Origin: Phytoseiulus persimilis
Taxonomy: Eukaryota > Arthropoda > Arachnida > Mesostigmata > Phytoseiidae
Direction of reading: 5' to 3'
Assembly (NCBI GenBank): GCA_037576195.1
Contig: CM075102.1
Location: 36,762,745 to 36,826,744 of the forward strand
DNA length: 64,000 bases
This document shows, one piece after another, positions 25,000 to 36,832 of the stretch. Positions within the stretch are counted from its first letter, which is position 1. Each line of letters opens with the position of its first letter. Both the position numbers and the translations under genes were made by a program. The notes beneath the pieces are model-generated. The model saw only the letters and a program-made list of their open reading frames with translations. It searched no databases and was not told the origin of the DNA.

Positions 25000-27900
25000 A
25001 TCAAGTGAATGAAAAGTTGTCTACGGTGACATGAGTCGCGCTTTCACAGATGTAATCCAGTTCCGTTGTCTCATCTCAGCCCTTCCCCCTGAGCGTACTC
25101 TAAGCAACATCGGATAATTTTTCATGGCGTCACACGATGTGAATTAGCTGAGCTGAGGCGAAGTTGCGGCTCCATACTTTCGCGACGGAATTCCGAACGT
25201 CTCGAGTGAAACTCTCCATTTATATTGCGCTTGGCTTCCTCCCCAGGAAAGGTTTCCCTGACATGTGCCCCGCTTTCAGATTTGGCTGGCGTACTCGAAC
25301 GCGATTCGTTGGTTCCTGCTCCGGATCCTCCTTTTTGCTCCGACTCTAGAACCCCTGAACCATTTCGAGATGAGGGTCGCTGACACGGAGCCAGATTCGG
25401 AACAGCGTTCTCGATTCCCGGTTGAGGGCTCTCACGGAGCTGTGTCGCATGACTTCGGGATCAGAGAACTTCTCAAACGAACCATCCATTCACAACCCTT
25501 CTCCCACGCATTACTCGTCGATATGCGACTCGCATGAATGAGTCCAGGAAGTGTCAAACGGAACTCGAAAATGAGATGGATTTTGGACCACCTCGCTGAG
25601 AGCTTCCAGGTCCCATGCGGACTCAAGTTCTGCTCCTCACAGAACTTGACTTCAGATTCATTGACTGGTCAAGCTTCGAGTCGAAATCAATCAAGTTGCT
25701 GAGGAGCCTCGATTAGCACGAATGATGTTCGTTCCTGCGGGAAAATCCGTCCTGTGCATTACTGTACAGCGCACAGTGATCTCTAAAATTTTGAGCCCGA
25801 CGAGATTCCGACATGAAGAGACAGTTGCGGAAATGCAGCTGTTACAAGTTACTAGAAACAGTTGTTACAAGTTGAGTGGAGAGCTTTGGGAATAGATCAG
25901 TAAAGTCCGAAAAAGAGATTCTAGTATCTTTGGTGCTGACATGACTATAACAGGAGGCTGCTGAATTGTCACAGGAGAAAGGAATGGATGCCGTCCACAT
26001 GCGAGCCACTGAAAAGTCGATGGAATCTTGAAAGCCAAGCGGAATCGATTTTGCTGGGTCGAAAGCCGCAACTGTCGATGAGGAAGGTTCATTGCACGTT
26101 ATGGTTCTTCGCATTCAGGTCGGAAGAAAACCCTACCCTAATCTGAATGCGATCAAACTCATTCACGGATGGGGTCAGAACTGAATTGAGCTCGCATTTT
26201 TCCTGCGGCGACAGAGTGGAAAGACACGACGGATTCGCATGTCCGGGCCCGTGGGTGAACTATATTTTTTCATCGGGTTCCGGAATGTACGCCCTGGGCT
26301 CCGATAGAGAGGCTTGAACGTTTCTTGAAATTTTCAGCTCACCTGGAGACGACCGATCACACCCTCGGCGAGAAAAACGCTTTAGTGCGTCTAAACCTTT
26401 TGCGGTTTATCGCGGGCCGTCGTTTGTAGGATGGACCGAACTCTGTAATCCATGGGGTTAAGGTCGGTAGACTGAGGTGGCACTCGGAGCAACTGATGTG
26501 GTGTGGGAGAAGTGCTCGATAACATTCCTGAGTGCTCTTCACTCGGCGCGCGGCTGTGAAGTCCTGCTGAGATGTCAAGTGAGTAGCAGCGGAATGTTTT
26601 CGCGCTTACGGAGACACTGCTGCTCCCGGGAGGCCAGGGCGGTGAACGTCGTCGTTGATTTCAACCCCTGACTGCACGAAATCCCGCATCGTAGCCGACT
26701 GCGAACTTGGGCGGCGGTTCACGACGTGGTAGGTCAACGGGGGTTGAGGACACAGAACTCGAAAGTTGCCTCAATCGCTGAGGATGTTCGATTGTGAACA
26801 GCTCCTCATGAGCGAGCAGGCGAGTCTCCCACCTTGGACCTGCGACTCTCTGAGTTACATCATTGTCTTGAAGCCGGGTAGATTTTCTCACCGATTGCGT
26901 GAGAGGCGACCCCACGAGCGATTCTCTGCAGAGAACTCCGAGGCGAACCACAGCCTCTTGCGAACATCGCAGGTATGGCGAAACTCGTTATCAGCAAACA
27001 ACGTGCCGAAATTCCAAATTCCTCCGGAACGACGCCCAGGGTGCTCCAAGTCCTTGTCTACAAATAGACGCTTGTACGCGCTGAAGTTGGATGCGCGACT
27101 GAATTGTCGGATCTGCTCCTGTGATCCCAGGCAGACTATTAAGCCGATTCATCCGCTCGTCGTTCTTGACAATAGAAGATCTATGATATCTTCCGTTATG
27201 CAGCGCGAGTTGCGCTGATGGCTCATCTGAAGGCTCCCTGATTTCGGCCGAGCTGACCCGCCGCCTCGACCGGCGCTCGGTGCTGTTGCCCCCTCTCAGC
27301 AGACGATTTCCTTCTGAGGCTCCTGAGTGGCCGGCATGAGTATGCTTGATTCCTGCACTCCCGGCTATCATATTGGGACATTTTCCAGGAGCCAGCAAAC
27401 AGTCGTGGTTAATGTAACAACGTTGACGTCATGAATCGCAGTTTCCAAGGGCAATAATCCGGCATCCGAGTGGGGGTCCTCGACAAAAACAGACTCCGGA
27501 AGGTTCAGCATCATTGGGTGGCCCTCTAACCGAGTTCTTGATCAAACGCATCAAGCCTTGGAGCATCTCTCATAGAGTTCCACGTTACATTTCGCTGCCT
27601 ACCCTTCTCCCTCTCAGGTAAGACAAAATAGCCGAGGACTTACCCCGTCGAGAGATCTGGGAACGAATATAATCTAGCAGAATCAGCTCGTATCAATCGA
27701 ATTTCTCTCGTGCTGCTCTTTCTGGCCAGCCGGACGGACCACTGAACCGTTGGGATACGCACCATAGGGAACGGATTCGAGTGGCGGCCACGGAAAGATG
27801 TGCGTTGGAGTTCGAGATTTTCGAGCTCATCCCTTGAGGCAACCGGAAGCCGGTTTCAAAGAAGGACCGAGGTTTGGGATGCATTCCCGGAGAACCCTCG

Positions 27901-28840
27901 ATCGGAATTCTGCTAGAGTCCGTTCTCTCGCCAAAGGAATAAGGGTGTGCAAAGTAGACGAAGACTCATGTGCCCCAGGAACACCAGAGCTCCTCCGCTC
28001 TCACGGGGGCTCAAGAAGGTCCAATGCTCACAACTAGAAAATAATGACTCCCTCCATTCGATCACTATCTGGGGTTCGGAGTTTGACGCTATCTGTGGGA
28101 AGTTCCTCTCCCTCCCCTTCCCGCTCCCCCACATATGAACCCACAGCGGAAGCAACTACGAACACCTACGCAGTCGCAGGCGTTTCCGAATCGGAGCCAG
28201 CTTGCAGGGCCATTCGCGCTCGTCCCAGCCCACCCACAAGTCACCAGAGAGACCCGTGGTTATCACCAGCAGAATCTATGAAACATAAAACGTGCGTGAA
28301 CTGGGTGAGGACTCGTCGGAGAAACCGGCATGCTTTGCTAACGCGTTTACATACACAGTACGCTTGCGACTTGGCGAAGCTTTTTATTACCGAGCATCGC
28401 ATTGAGACATGCAGGAGGCAAGGGATCGGTTTCTACTCGGTTCGTTGGCCAATGAGAGTTCCACAAAGTGCTCCCCATCCGCCTACATCCACCGTCATCT
28501 TTTATTCCATTGGGCTGCAAACAATACAGCATCTGACTCGGTCGTCGAATTTACGAGTCTCAATCGACGAATTTATCCATCGATTGACTGCCGCTGAAGC
28601 CACCGCGGCTGAGCAACCGTAGCTTGTTCGGATGAGCATTGACCCTTTCGGAAATTTGCATCTCTGAGATGAATCAAGATGGGAATGAATTCGAGATTTC
28701 CTCTTGCGACCCACAACCGTCGCTCATGGGCTCACGAGACATGCACGCTGAACATTAACGAATGGCTGAAGCGACAGCACTGTTTTCCTCCCCCGCGTGG
28801 AATGTTGCCTCGGAGGCGAGCTCGAAATCCCCCTAAACGA
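25000..28840. other. no confident gene upstream of the ion-channel 3' end
   Basis: A 192-codon + frame at 28044-28622 and a 90-codon minus frame at 25842-26114 are the most coherent. Neither has a recognisable domain, and the first is Ser/Pro/Arg-rich in a way often seen in antisense or non-coding frames. No transposon ends or arrays were noticed. Confidence 0.3.
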
Positions 28841-28847
28841 ACTCGCA

Positions 28848-30593
28848 TCACAGGAAAAAGAGGATGAAGGCCAGGAGGAGACACAACGGCAAGAAACAGT
28901 ATTTTTCCGTCCAAGAGAATTTGTTGGAGAATTGAGCTAGGGGTCCCTGATGAGATGACGAAGCATTTCCGACTTGAGTCCGGAAGGCTGCCAACGTTAG
29001 GATGCAAAAAGTGGTCATGACCAGCACGCTGGAGAAGAACACTTGAAAGAGAACCCGGGATTTATTATCATGTACGTTGTTGGGCCTGCGATCACAGGCC
29101 GACGCTGCGTGAGTTGCGGATCTGAAATGTTTGAACCGATGTTTTTCTGAGACATTTCTTCTTACCGATACGAGGTGTTGACGTTGATCCTCTCACTAGA
29201 TTCAGGAGAGAGCAGTGTTGTAGGAAGGCCGTCAGCAATGTCAGCGATGAAATCGTGACTCTTGACGACTCAGGACAGAACAGCGCAATCATGGAACAGA
29301 TGACGATGCTCCATAACGGGAGGTATACCCTTGACCTAAAGGGTGATCGAATTGTTTTGAAATCCTCCCAAGAATTGAGGAAGATTCCTCCTCAATCCTG
29401 CAGGCTGTTTCTCTCCCGAGAGAGAGTGTTCACGTTAGCTCACCCATATAAATGAGATCGTCTTTGAAAGCGGAGAGTGACTACCACGGTGGAAAAGTTG
29501 CCTTGGTTTGAATAGAGCTCAGTTGTGACGTGCTCGACGGCGAAGATCTTCCACTCGGAACTCGGTTCTACACCCGAAAACGTGGCCTCATATTCCAGCT
29601 CCTGCAGAGTCACTCGTTATCTCAGATACCTGTGGTAATGTTCTGCCTCGATGCATGATGTCTCATGGTAAAGAGGAACGTTTCATTGATTTCACCCGGG
29701 AACAGACTTCCCAAGGGCAGAGTCGGGAACTAACGGAGTCGTGTATTGTTTCCGGGAAAGAGGAACAGCAGCCACTAACATTGATCCCATGGTTGTGAGA
29801 ACGCGTCTTGAAAACACAATCGTGGCTATCGTTCGGGAAGTCCCGCATGTCGAACGAACATGATAACGAAACGAAGAAGGCGTCGCAGGCAACGACGTGT
29901 CCATTGTACTCGAGGTAAGAGGGGTATAAGAACATCCGTTTCCTCCTGAAAATCGCTCGTTATTGAACACGACTCAATCCCCAGGCATTAATGTCAAACA
30001 TGTCTCCGAAAGAGGTGTCAAGGGCAGCGACGACGATTATTTCTGACGAGAAATTCGTTGTGAATCTCCTCGATTCGAGCTCGGATCATATTCCCCGCGG
30101 TCTCGAGAAAAAGACCGGACTGCTTCGAGAAGCGGTGGGCGTCGTCTCGCAGAAAGCGATGGATACTTGGGATTGGAGTTTTTGGAAGCCCGGGCGCTCA
30201 CTGACTGTGCTGAGTAAACGGAGGACGGTTTCCAGATGCTGTATTGAGGAACGAGCATGTCTTCCACATGTGAGCTGTCCTTCTCCCACTCTAATCGAGA
30301 ATCCTTCCAAGTCTGGAAAAAGAGAACGACGGGAACCATGGGCGCGGAACGGGAACAAAGAGCAAGATTCTGAGTGTCTATGTGTCTACGGTACGCAGCA
30401 TCTGATATTGTGGGAAGCATCGATTCGCTTGGCAGATTTTGCGAAAAATTCACTTTCTCGGCAACTCACATCACAATCCGTTATCGTGAACGACACGACC
30501 TGTTTCTCCGGATCGATCACAAATTCGTCTTCGAAGCTGAAATACTTGGTAACGGTGAGCACCTGTTTCGTCCCGTCAGACGGCGGCACCAAA
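28848..30593 (-). CDS. Cys-loop ligand-gated ion channel subunit, N-terminus missing
   Basis: Subunit of a pentameric neurotransmitter-gated channel in the plasma membrane. Six minus-strand exons join in phase: 30470-30593, 30206-30312, 29780-29945, 29444-29601, 29166-29335 and 28848-29041 (305 residues plus stop). In order: TITDCD|TWKDSRLEW at a splice joint; IWKPS, the place of the family WxPD; a Cys loop with exactly 13 residues between cysteines (C-SFDMRDFPNDSHD-C); EWKIFAVEH and VVVTLRFQRRSHLYG before M1; M1 around YLPLWSIVICSMIALFC; M2 around RVTISSLTLLTAFLQH; M3 around VFFSSVLVMTTFCILTLAAF; M4 around CFLPLCLLLAFILFFL, which ends the protein. Oddities: only about 28 residues join M3 to M4, there is no vicinal Cys pair in loop C, and the M2 flank PESSR is neither the cationic GEK nor the anionic PAR type. 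Introns are about 100-500 bases. The signal-peptide exon was not found. The donors GTTAGT (29779) and GTCAGT (30205) and the AAG acceptor before 29041 are weaker than usual. Confidence 0.85.
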
Positions 30594-30619
30594 CTGAAAG
30601 TTACAGGTAATGTTTCAAC

Positions 30620-33380
30620 GTGATGAATTGAAGTTCCATCGGGAGAATTCGGAGAATTCACATTCTCCACACTGTCCCTAGTCTACTGCAGTGGGTCTAA
30701 ACTCCCCTCCCTCGTGGACGCCTCTGTGTTCGGAGAGACCAAAAGTTCACCGAAACGGTCAAAAAAAGTACACAAATCGGATAGGCATCGGAACGGGACA
30801 CGGACCGCATTCGCTCAGATTGGGGCGCACGCCAGTCCATCTTTCAATCCCATCACAGAGTCTACTAATGCCGGTCCATTCAGCAGCGCCTCATTGACAC
30901 AGCTGCTTACGGGGCAGGGCTGACTGATTCCGCAACCTCAAGAAGAGTGTCCGTCTATTGAAGAATGAATGGTATCATAGCTTCTCCACAATTCAGGCTC
31001 AAACTCCCGGCTGGGGTCTCATCGAGGTACTCAAACTCGCGAGTATCGACGGCAATGACTCGAAAAATTCGAAGATGATCGCTACTCAGGGTTCACTCGA
31101 ACGAGAGAAATGAATGCTGGGATTTCGTAAGTGTTAATATTCGACCGTCAGCGGATAAATGATCAATTTTCCCGACTCCATCGCGAGGGAATAGTACAGG
31201 GAGTTGACATGTCATTCAGGGAGTCGCAGTAGCGTAGCGAAGAGGGGCGGGGGGTCGATCCGACGCGGCGCATCACATCGCTAGGGGCATCAGAATGCCT
31301 CACCGTGTCTGTGACATTTGAGATTTGGATGTCTTCCTGGAAAAAATCCCGTGGGAACCCTCTGAGGGGCAAAAAAGTCCGATTGTCAAGTCTGATTCCT
31401 CGCCCTCTCGACGAACCATCATCTAGTTTGCGATCTCCTCCCTGACCAACAAGCAACGTTCAGTTCATTTTGCCCCTGCTTCAGATCGGGGAACCTTCCT
31501 TATGAAAGGGAGCTCCTTAAAGCTGCTCAAGTTCATCGATCGATTCAGCTTGAATACATCTCTTCCAAATATTGTGATGATGCTCTAACTCTTCCCAACT
31601 CTCGGCGTGGGTTTCGCGGCGTGGGCTTCTCAACGGAGCTTCTCAAAAGTGAAATTCATCGATGGTCAATCCACGTTCATCGAAGCTTGTCATCCAATAT
31701 ATCAAGCTTTCCGCTGTAAGGAGTTGGACTCGGAGGAACCGTATTATTGTCCGTAGCTCTCGCGAAGAAGAAAATTATGCTGCAAAGGAAGGTAATCAGT
31801 TGCTCATATGGGTTGGCTCGTTCGAGCTGTCTCCATCTCTCCGATGGTCTCGTTGGAGTACTTCATTTCAATTCATCATTTTCAAGTATTCCAACCCATC
31901 CGAGAAATCAGCCGGGCGCGTTTAATGCATTCCTCTTCTCGAACCTCACAAAAAAGGAGCGGACTCATTTAGAGCGGGCGTTTCCCTCGGATTTTCGGAA
32001 ACCATGTGAGTCCAGCAGATGTGACTTTTCTGGGCGCTCGAAGCCGCAGTTTGGGGGGGGGTGCCGGAGGCGAACTTCGGGAGAGACGCGAGTTCCCGGG
32101 GGAAGGGGGTAAGGTTTTCCTGAACATCATGGTGGGGAAGACACGTCGTCGTGGGTCACTCCGCACCGAACTGGCCTCCGCCGCGCGGCAAATTCTATGC
32201 TGTGCGGAGTTTGCCGCCTCTGCCAAAAAACTGGCGCGGTTCCTCTCTCACAGAAGAGCAATAAGGTGACAGGCTTCGAGTTCATTGTCTGTAGAACCGA
32301 CGATGAGAAATTGGGGGAGCAGCGAAGGGGTTGAAGGACACAGTCACGAGGGAACGGAAGCATAATGGGATCTCCCTACACGGAATCCAGATGTTTCCGA
32401 TTCGGAATGGCTTTTGAAAATGACGGGGACTTCGTCAGGAGATGGCAAATGGGCCTGGCCCATGAACATCCCCGTTCGTCCCTGTTTTTGACCTTAGGAC
32501 TGAGTGTCCGACTAACCCAGTGATTAGAAACTTATCGGCCCAGTCAGTGAGACAAGATCACAACCGCCTTATCTGACTCCCGGATCCCCACGAGGGAGCT
32601 CCTAGCAGAAACTGATCCAGGGGGGCGGGGAGTCCTTGGTGGAGCCCGAAAACCGAGCTATCGACCCCTGAGGCCAGCCTGTTCCGATCCCGTCTATCCC
32701 GTGGGCGAGGAAACTCTCAATCATGGGTGCCGGAAGAAAACGGAGTGTCAAACACAGGAATTCAGAATCTGTCCTCTCGCGTTGTCCAATGCCCAGGACC
32801 GATGAGGATAAACGAGCTCCAGAGGACGGAGAGCCCAGTATCAATCCGACATTTCTGCGGAACGCTTGTATTCGTCCATGATGTCGCCGGATACGGAATA
32901 GCTAGGGACTTGCAGCCTCTCGTCTAAATCGTCTGTTCGGCGGGTGGCCTTGAATTCCTCTTCCCGTGACTCGCGAGCATGATGCGAGGAATGATGAAAC
33001 GGTCGGATGCGAGCCGCGGCGGGAAGTTTTCATTATGATTCAAGAGAAGCAACGTCAGCGACCATGGTGCCGGCAGCTCACATAAAATGTGTCGCTCGAG
33101 GTTCTTAATAAGGCGAGGGGTAGGAGCGACACTAGGCAACCATGGGGTAGTAGCGATGATGAACAGCGATGTTATCTTGGGGTGGTGGATCCAAGTTCTC
33201 AGCAAGTCAGAGCTCAGGCCCCAACGCCCCAAGCTCTGTCGCAGGGGATGGCCACATTTCTATGAACGTCAAGCAAGTTCCAACTCGCTGTGGCCGACAG
33301 TAATCTTGACACCGGGTATTATTACCAGGTCTACTGTTGCATATGACCGCGAGAGGGGTTCACGAGTCGATAACGTTAAC
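30620..33380. other. probable 5' region of the ion channel, otherwise no confident gene
   Basis: The N-terminal exon of the minus-strand channel should lie here; I could not pick it. A GC-rich patch at 32030-32240 on + holds ATGGTGGGG starting a 46-codon basic frame. It may be a promoter-associated island rather than a gene. Confidence 0.3.
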
Positions 33381-33384
33381 TCAC

Positions 33385-33622
33385 CTTGAGTATAGCTTTG
33401 ACACTGTGAGCTTCCTTTTGAAGTCGATTATTTCGCCGGCGAGTGTTTTCTTCTTGTCGCTTGGCTCCGCTTTCGCTGCAATCCACGGATAGATTTGCTT
33501 TCCGTGACTCGGACGACGGGCGAGATTGCGGGAGTTTTTCTCCAGCTGGCCCCCCGCCGGGAAATCGACATTCTCTGATTATTTCTCTTCGAATTTCGAG
33601 CGATTTCGGGATTTGAACATAC
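33385..33622 (-). CDS. internal coding exon of an unrecognised protein
   Basis: Minus-strand exon bounded by an acceptor with a long pyrimidine tract (TTTCTCGTTTTTCTC, then TTCCAG) and a consensus donor (CTCAAG then GTGAGT). The frame inside has 79 codons, ends in phase 0, and encodes a polar peptide. It begins YVQIPKSLEIRREIIRE, has a Gly/Pro/Ser-rich middle, and ends in the basic, coiled-coil-like KRQEENTRRRNNRLQKEAH. This composition suits a cytoplasmic or nuclear regulatory protein; no domain is recognised. Partner exons were not settled. A frame around 33700-33880 may be the preceding exon. Confidence 0.5.
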
Positions 33623-33899
33623 CTGGAACCATGGCACGCAAGAGAAAAACGAGAAACAAACATTTCAGGGATGCCACACACCGCATGATTTGTGAACAGC
33701 TCTCCAACCGATAGCTCGTGTGAGTGGGGGGCGTTCACATTCGGCGTCGCTGCGGGAGAGGTGTTTACTCAGTCCTCCGAGAGGATGATCCGCCTCCGTA
33801 ATGCGAAGCAGTTCACCTAAAAGCCGGGGAGGAAGCTCATTGGAAACAGTTGAAATAAGGAGCGTTTCTCCCGACCCCACTCACTTTTCCCTCGAAACC

Positions 33900-36180
33900 C
33901 CGCTCGGCTCCGAACTGAGATGAAACAAAGGTGCTCTATACGACTCGTCACAAAACAAACAACGCTACAGGGCTCGGTCGCTCTTCAGTCAGGAAATCCC
34001 GATAATAGCTGCAAGAGCCACGCTTGAAAAACTCAGTGTGCAGCCAAAACTCTATAAGAAGGAACTCTTTGCCGGGACGGCCGAGTAATGAGCCAAGATG
34101 ACCAAGCGCTTCTGCAGCGTCCGTGCGAAAAGTCGGCGATGATTACTTTTTATGTGAAGAGATAATTGTCCGTCGAGACATCCGGGCGAACACCACGAAG
34201 GGCTCCCAAAAGATGTCAAGAAAACGGCCTCACGGGTGGGGGATGTGTGTGTTCCGTGGGATATTTTCGGAGGGTGACCTGGACGGGACCTCGGATTCCC
34301 GAGAATCTCGGAGCGCCGATTGAAATGAGAGTCCTATGGAGTCCGGATTCCGTGAGCGGCAGAATCATCCGGCAGAGAACGAACCAGGACTCTGGAAAGT
34401 CTGCAATCGAGCAGCTTTGGGGACTCTCCGAAATCATGGCGTCTCTGAGCAAGAGAGAACTCTTCCAGCAAAAATGAATACCGAGAGACCAAACGGTTCA
34501 TTCTGCTCTTGGCTGCACATGCAATTATCGGGTTAGAGGTTCCCATTCCCATCCCGGGATAGGATAAGTGGTCAGCATTAAGACCGGAAGCTCATTACGG
34601 CGATCTCGACCTGACAACGTGCTAAAAAAAAGTTGCAAACAATCGTTATTGGCTGATTCTTGGAAAAAATCGGAAGCCCTCGAGGTCTGTCGAACATTCA
34701 TTCCATGTGTCTGGGTGAACGTAGAAAACGCTGGCGGGGATGACTGTCTCAAGTTACGAACTTCCGGTTTCTTCCTTCAGAAACACTGTGGGATAAAAGA
34801 GTTCATTATTCCAGGGCTCGGAGGATGAGAGAAATCGGTACTGGACAATTCTCTCCCTCCAATCTTCCCGATGTTTCCTGCCGCATCATGCTCTTGAGCA
34901 TACGATGAGCTTAGGGGATCATCTTCTCGATGGAATCTCCTTCCGATTCGGCCTCGCGAAACATTTTTTCGCTGAGTCGCTGATCGTTACGCGGAAAGAA
35001 ATTCCGTCGAGGACACTTAGAGCTCCCGAGGAGTAAGCGTGTAGGACCATCGTGAATCGAAGACGCGCCGATTCATTTTAAAGAACGTAATGAACAGCGA
35101 TGGCGACCAATAATTCCCTGATATCAGCTGCGATTTTTTCCAAGCCAGAAAACGGAACCTCTCCACATGGAGCCGGCTCACTGGGCGCTCCTAAGTGTGT
35201 CTGGGTATAAGGGTCACGATCCAATGGTCGCAGGGAAATATCTCGTGTACGTTTTCCCACGTGAGACCAAAGTCTGCGATGTGATTAGATTTTCGGCACC
35301 TGCCACGTTATTTTTGGCGTGAGACCCTCTTACGTGGCGTGAGATCCCCTCGATGAGTCATTTTTCGCGTGCCGCGTTTTCAAGGTCAAGTTTCCAGCGT
35401 GCAGCTTTCTTTCTTGTCAGGTTCAGCTCCTTCGGTTCCGCGTAGATCGGCCGAGGGCGAAACTGGGAATGTCGCAAGAGAGACTGTTCCTGCATTATAG
35501 ATTGCTGTTGGTCGGGAGTTATCATCTGAACCGGCTAATGCCCCCACGGATCCGGAAACTTTTGTTCTTATGAGTTATGGGTGTTCTCCTGCAGTCGTGC
35601 ATGCTTGGGAGCACTTCGTCGAGAGGAGGCAGGAAGAATGGGGACTTCACTCGTGAGCCCCTCATGAATCTCCCGTTCCGAGACGAAAAACCTCATCCAG
35701 ACACTGATCGTAATCCCGAGGGCTGTTCACCTCGTTCGACCGTTGTTCGACTTACTTTCGAGACAGTCGATATATGTGCGCTCAGAGGATCCGCCTCCGA
35801 TTGTCGTAGGTCGTAACACATCGCCATGTACGTCCCCAGCGGGTCGGCCTCACTCTGCTCGTTGGGTAAAGCAGGGACCTCCTGCCCTTCCTACTCTCTG
35901 CTCGTATGAGGATGCTCTGCCGCACCGCCTCCGACGATTGATCACTAATTGGAGACGCTACAGTTGGAGCAAGGAGAGCTCCGGCTCTCGATGAGAGGAC
36001 CGTTGTCTACCGTCGTCAATGTCGAGGCTATGGTCGTCGCCGGATTTTTCCGATGGATCGAGAACCACCGATATGAGAAAGTCAGCTGTAAACAGGGTTT
36101 GGCCTTTTTTCGGTCTCCATCAACTTCCAACGGTCGAGAGGCCGCGACCCAACTCCGATGCCTCGTTTCCTCTCACTATC
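33900..36180. other. mostly without a defensible gene
   Basis: Short frames on both strands. Around 35290-35400 there are short direct repeats of GGCGTGAGA near TACGTGGC, too few to name. See the separate low-confidence exon at 35.1 kb. Confidence 0.3.
35078..35273 (-). CDS. possible terminal exon, 64 codons
   Basis: An acceptor-like ATCGCAG is followed by a frame that ends EKIAADIRELLVAIAVHYVL and a TAA stop. The last 20 residues look like an amphipathic to hydrophobic helix, and the first part is basic and proline-rich. No ATG begins it, so it would have to be spliced to an exon further right. It might belong with the exon at 33.4 kb only if that gene has another terminus; more likely it is unrelated or chance. 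Confidence 0.18.
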
Positions 36181-36201
36181 CGAGCTTATTTCGACTCCTC
36201 A

Positions 36202-36223
36202 TTAGTAAGAATATCCTTACTAA
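36202..36223. repeat. 22-bp palindrome beside the minisatellite edge
   Basis: TTAGTAAGAATATCCTTACT plus AA is self-complementary except at the central pair. It ends six bases before the conserved outer edge of the 36.2-kb array, so it may be part of that element's end or its insertion site. Confidence 0.6.
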
Positions 36224-36229
36224 ATATAT

Positions 36230-36545
36230 TCCGCTTCGTCTGTCAGTTTATCCAGCCATCCTTTCGCACTATGGAGGTGATTCCAGCATTTATCTGACCA
36301 TACTTTTCGGAGTCCGGGGTGGCGGCTTCGGTTTCGATCCGACCACACTCTCTGGAATCTCGGAAGGTGATTCCAGGGTCGGTCTGACCATACTTTTCGG
36401 AGTCTGAAGGGGTGATTCCGAGATCGATCTGCCCATACTGTCCGGGCTCTATGTAAGTGATTTCGAGATCGCCCTGATCATTCTTTCCTGGGCCCTCATC
36501 TCTCACAACAGTGGGTCTACAACAGTGATTCTAACGTCGATCCGA
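36230..36545 (+). repeat. 45-bp minisatellite array, about five units
   Basis: Starts with TCCGCTTCGTCTGTCAGTTT, the same outer edge as the 21.2-kb array, then tandem units of CTGACCATACTTTTCGGAGT and GGTGATTCCGAGATCGAT type. Because the unit is 45 bases, a multiple of three, one frame stays open through the array and reads as a 15-residue repeat (TILFGV...). That open frame is a consequence of the repeat, not evidence of a gene. Confidence 0.8.
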
Positions 36546-36547
36546 CC

Positions 36548-36832
36548 ATGCTTCTCGGAGACCTTCGGAAACATTCGGAGAAATGCTTCAACGTCGATTC
36601 TGAGGAGCTGAAGCGAAGACCACAGAATAAGTTCCTTGCAAGCACGATAAAGCGATTCAATGACTTATCCATGAGGCTTGAGCAAAACCCACGAGAAAGG
36701 CTCCAGAGGTGGCAAAGTAAATTTTTCGATCTGCGACGATTCCCCACCATTTCAATCGAATTTCTCGATCAGTTGCGAGCAACCTGCAACACAGAGAAGT
36801 CAACAAAATGTACCAATCAACCGAATCAGTAA
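36548..36832 (+). CDS. 95-codon open frame after the array, unrecognised
   Basis: Begins at an ATG within the last repeat-like unit and encodes a charged, helix-prone peptide (KRFNDLSMRLEQNPRERLQR in the middle) ending CTNQPNQ. Coding-like composition is the only support; there is no recognised domain. It could be an exon, or a frame carried by the repeat-bearing element. Confidence 0.2.
   Translation: MLLGDLRKHSEKCFNVDSEELKRRPQNKFLASTIKRFNDLSMRLEQNPRERLQRWQSKFFDLRRFPTISIEFLDQLRATCNTEKSTKCTNQPNQ

Noticed and set aside
29991-30623. 210-codon + strand open frame
   Set aside because: It lies antisense to the ligand-binding exons of the ion channel and has no domain; the minus-strand exons explain the openness.
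31226-31260. CAGTAGCGTAGCGAAG..GGGGCGGGG resembling a hAT-type terminus
   Set aside because: No matching inverted end was found within several kilobases and no flanking duplication is visible.
36280-36407. Open frame with a 15-residue repeat over the minisatellite
   Set aside because: The 45-base unit is a multiple of three, so an open frame is automatic.
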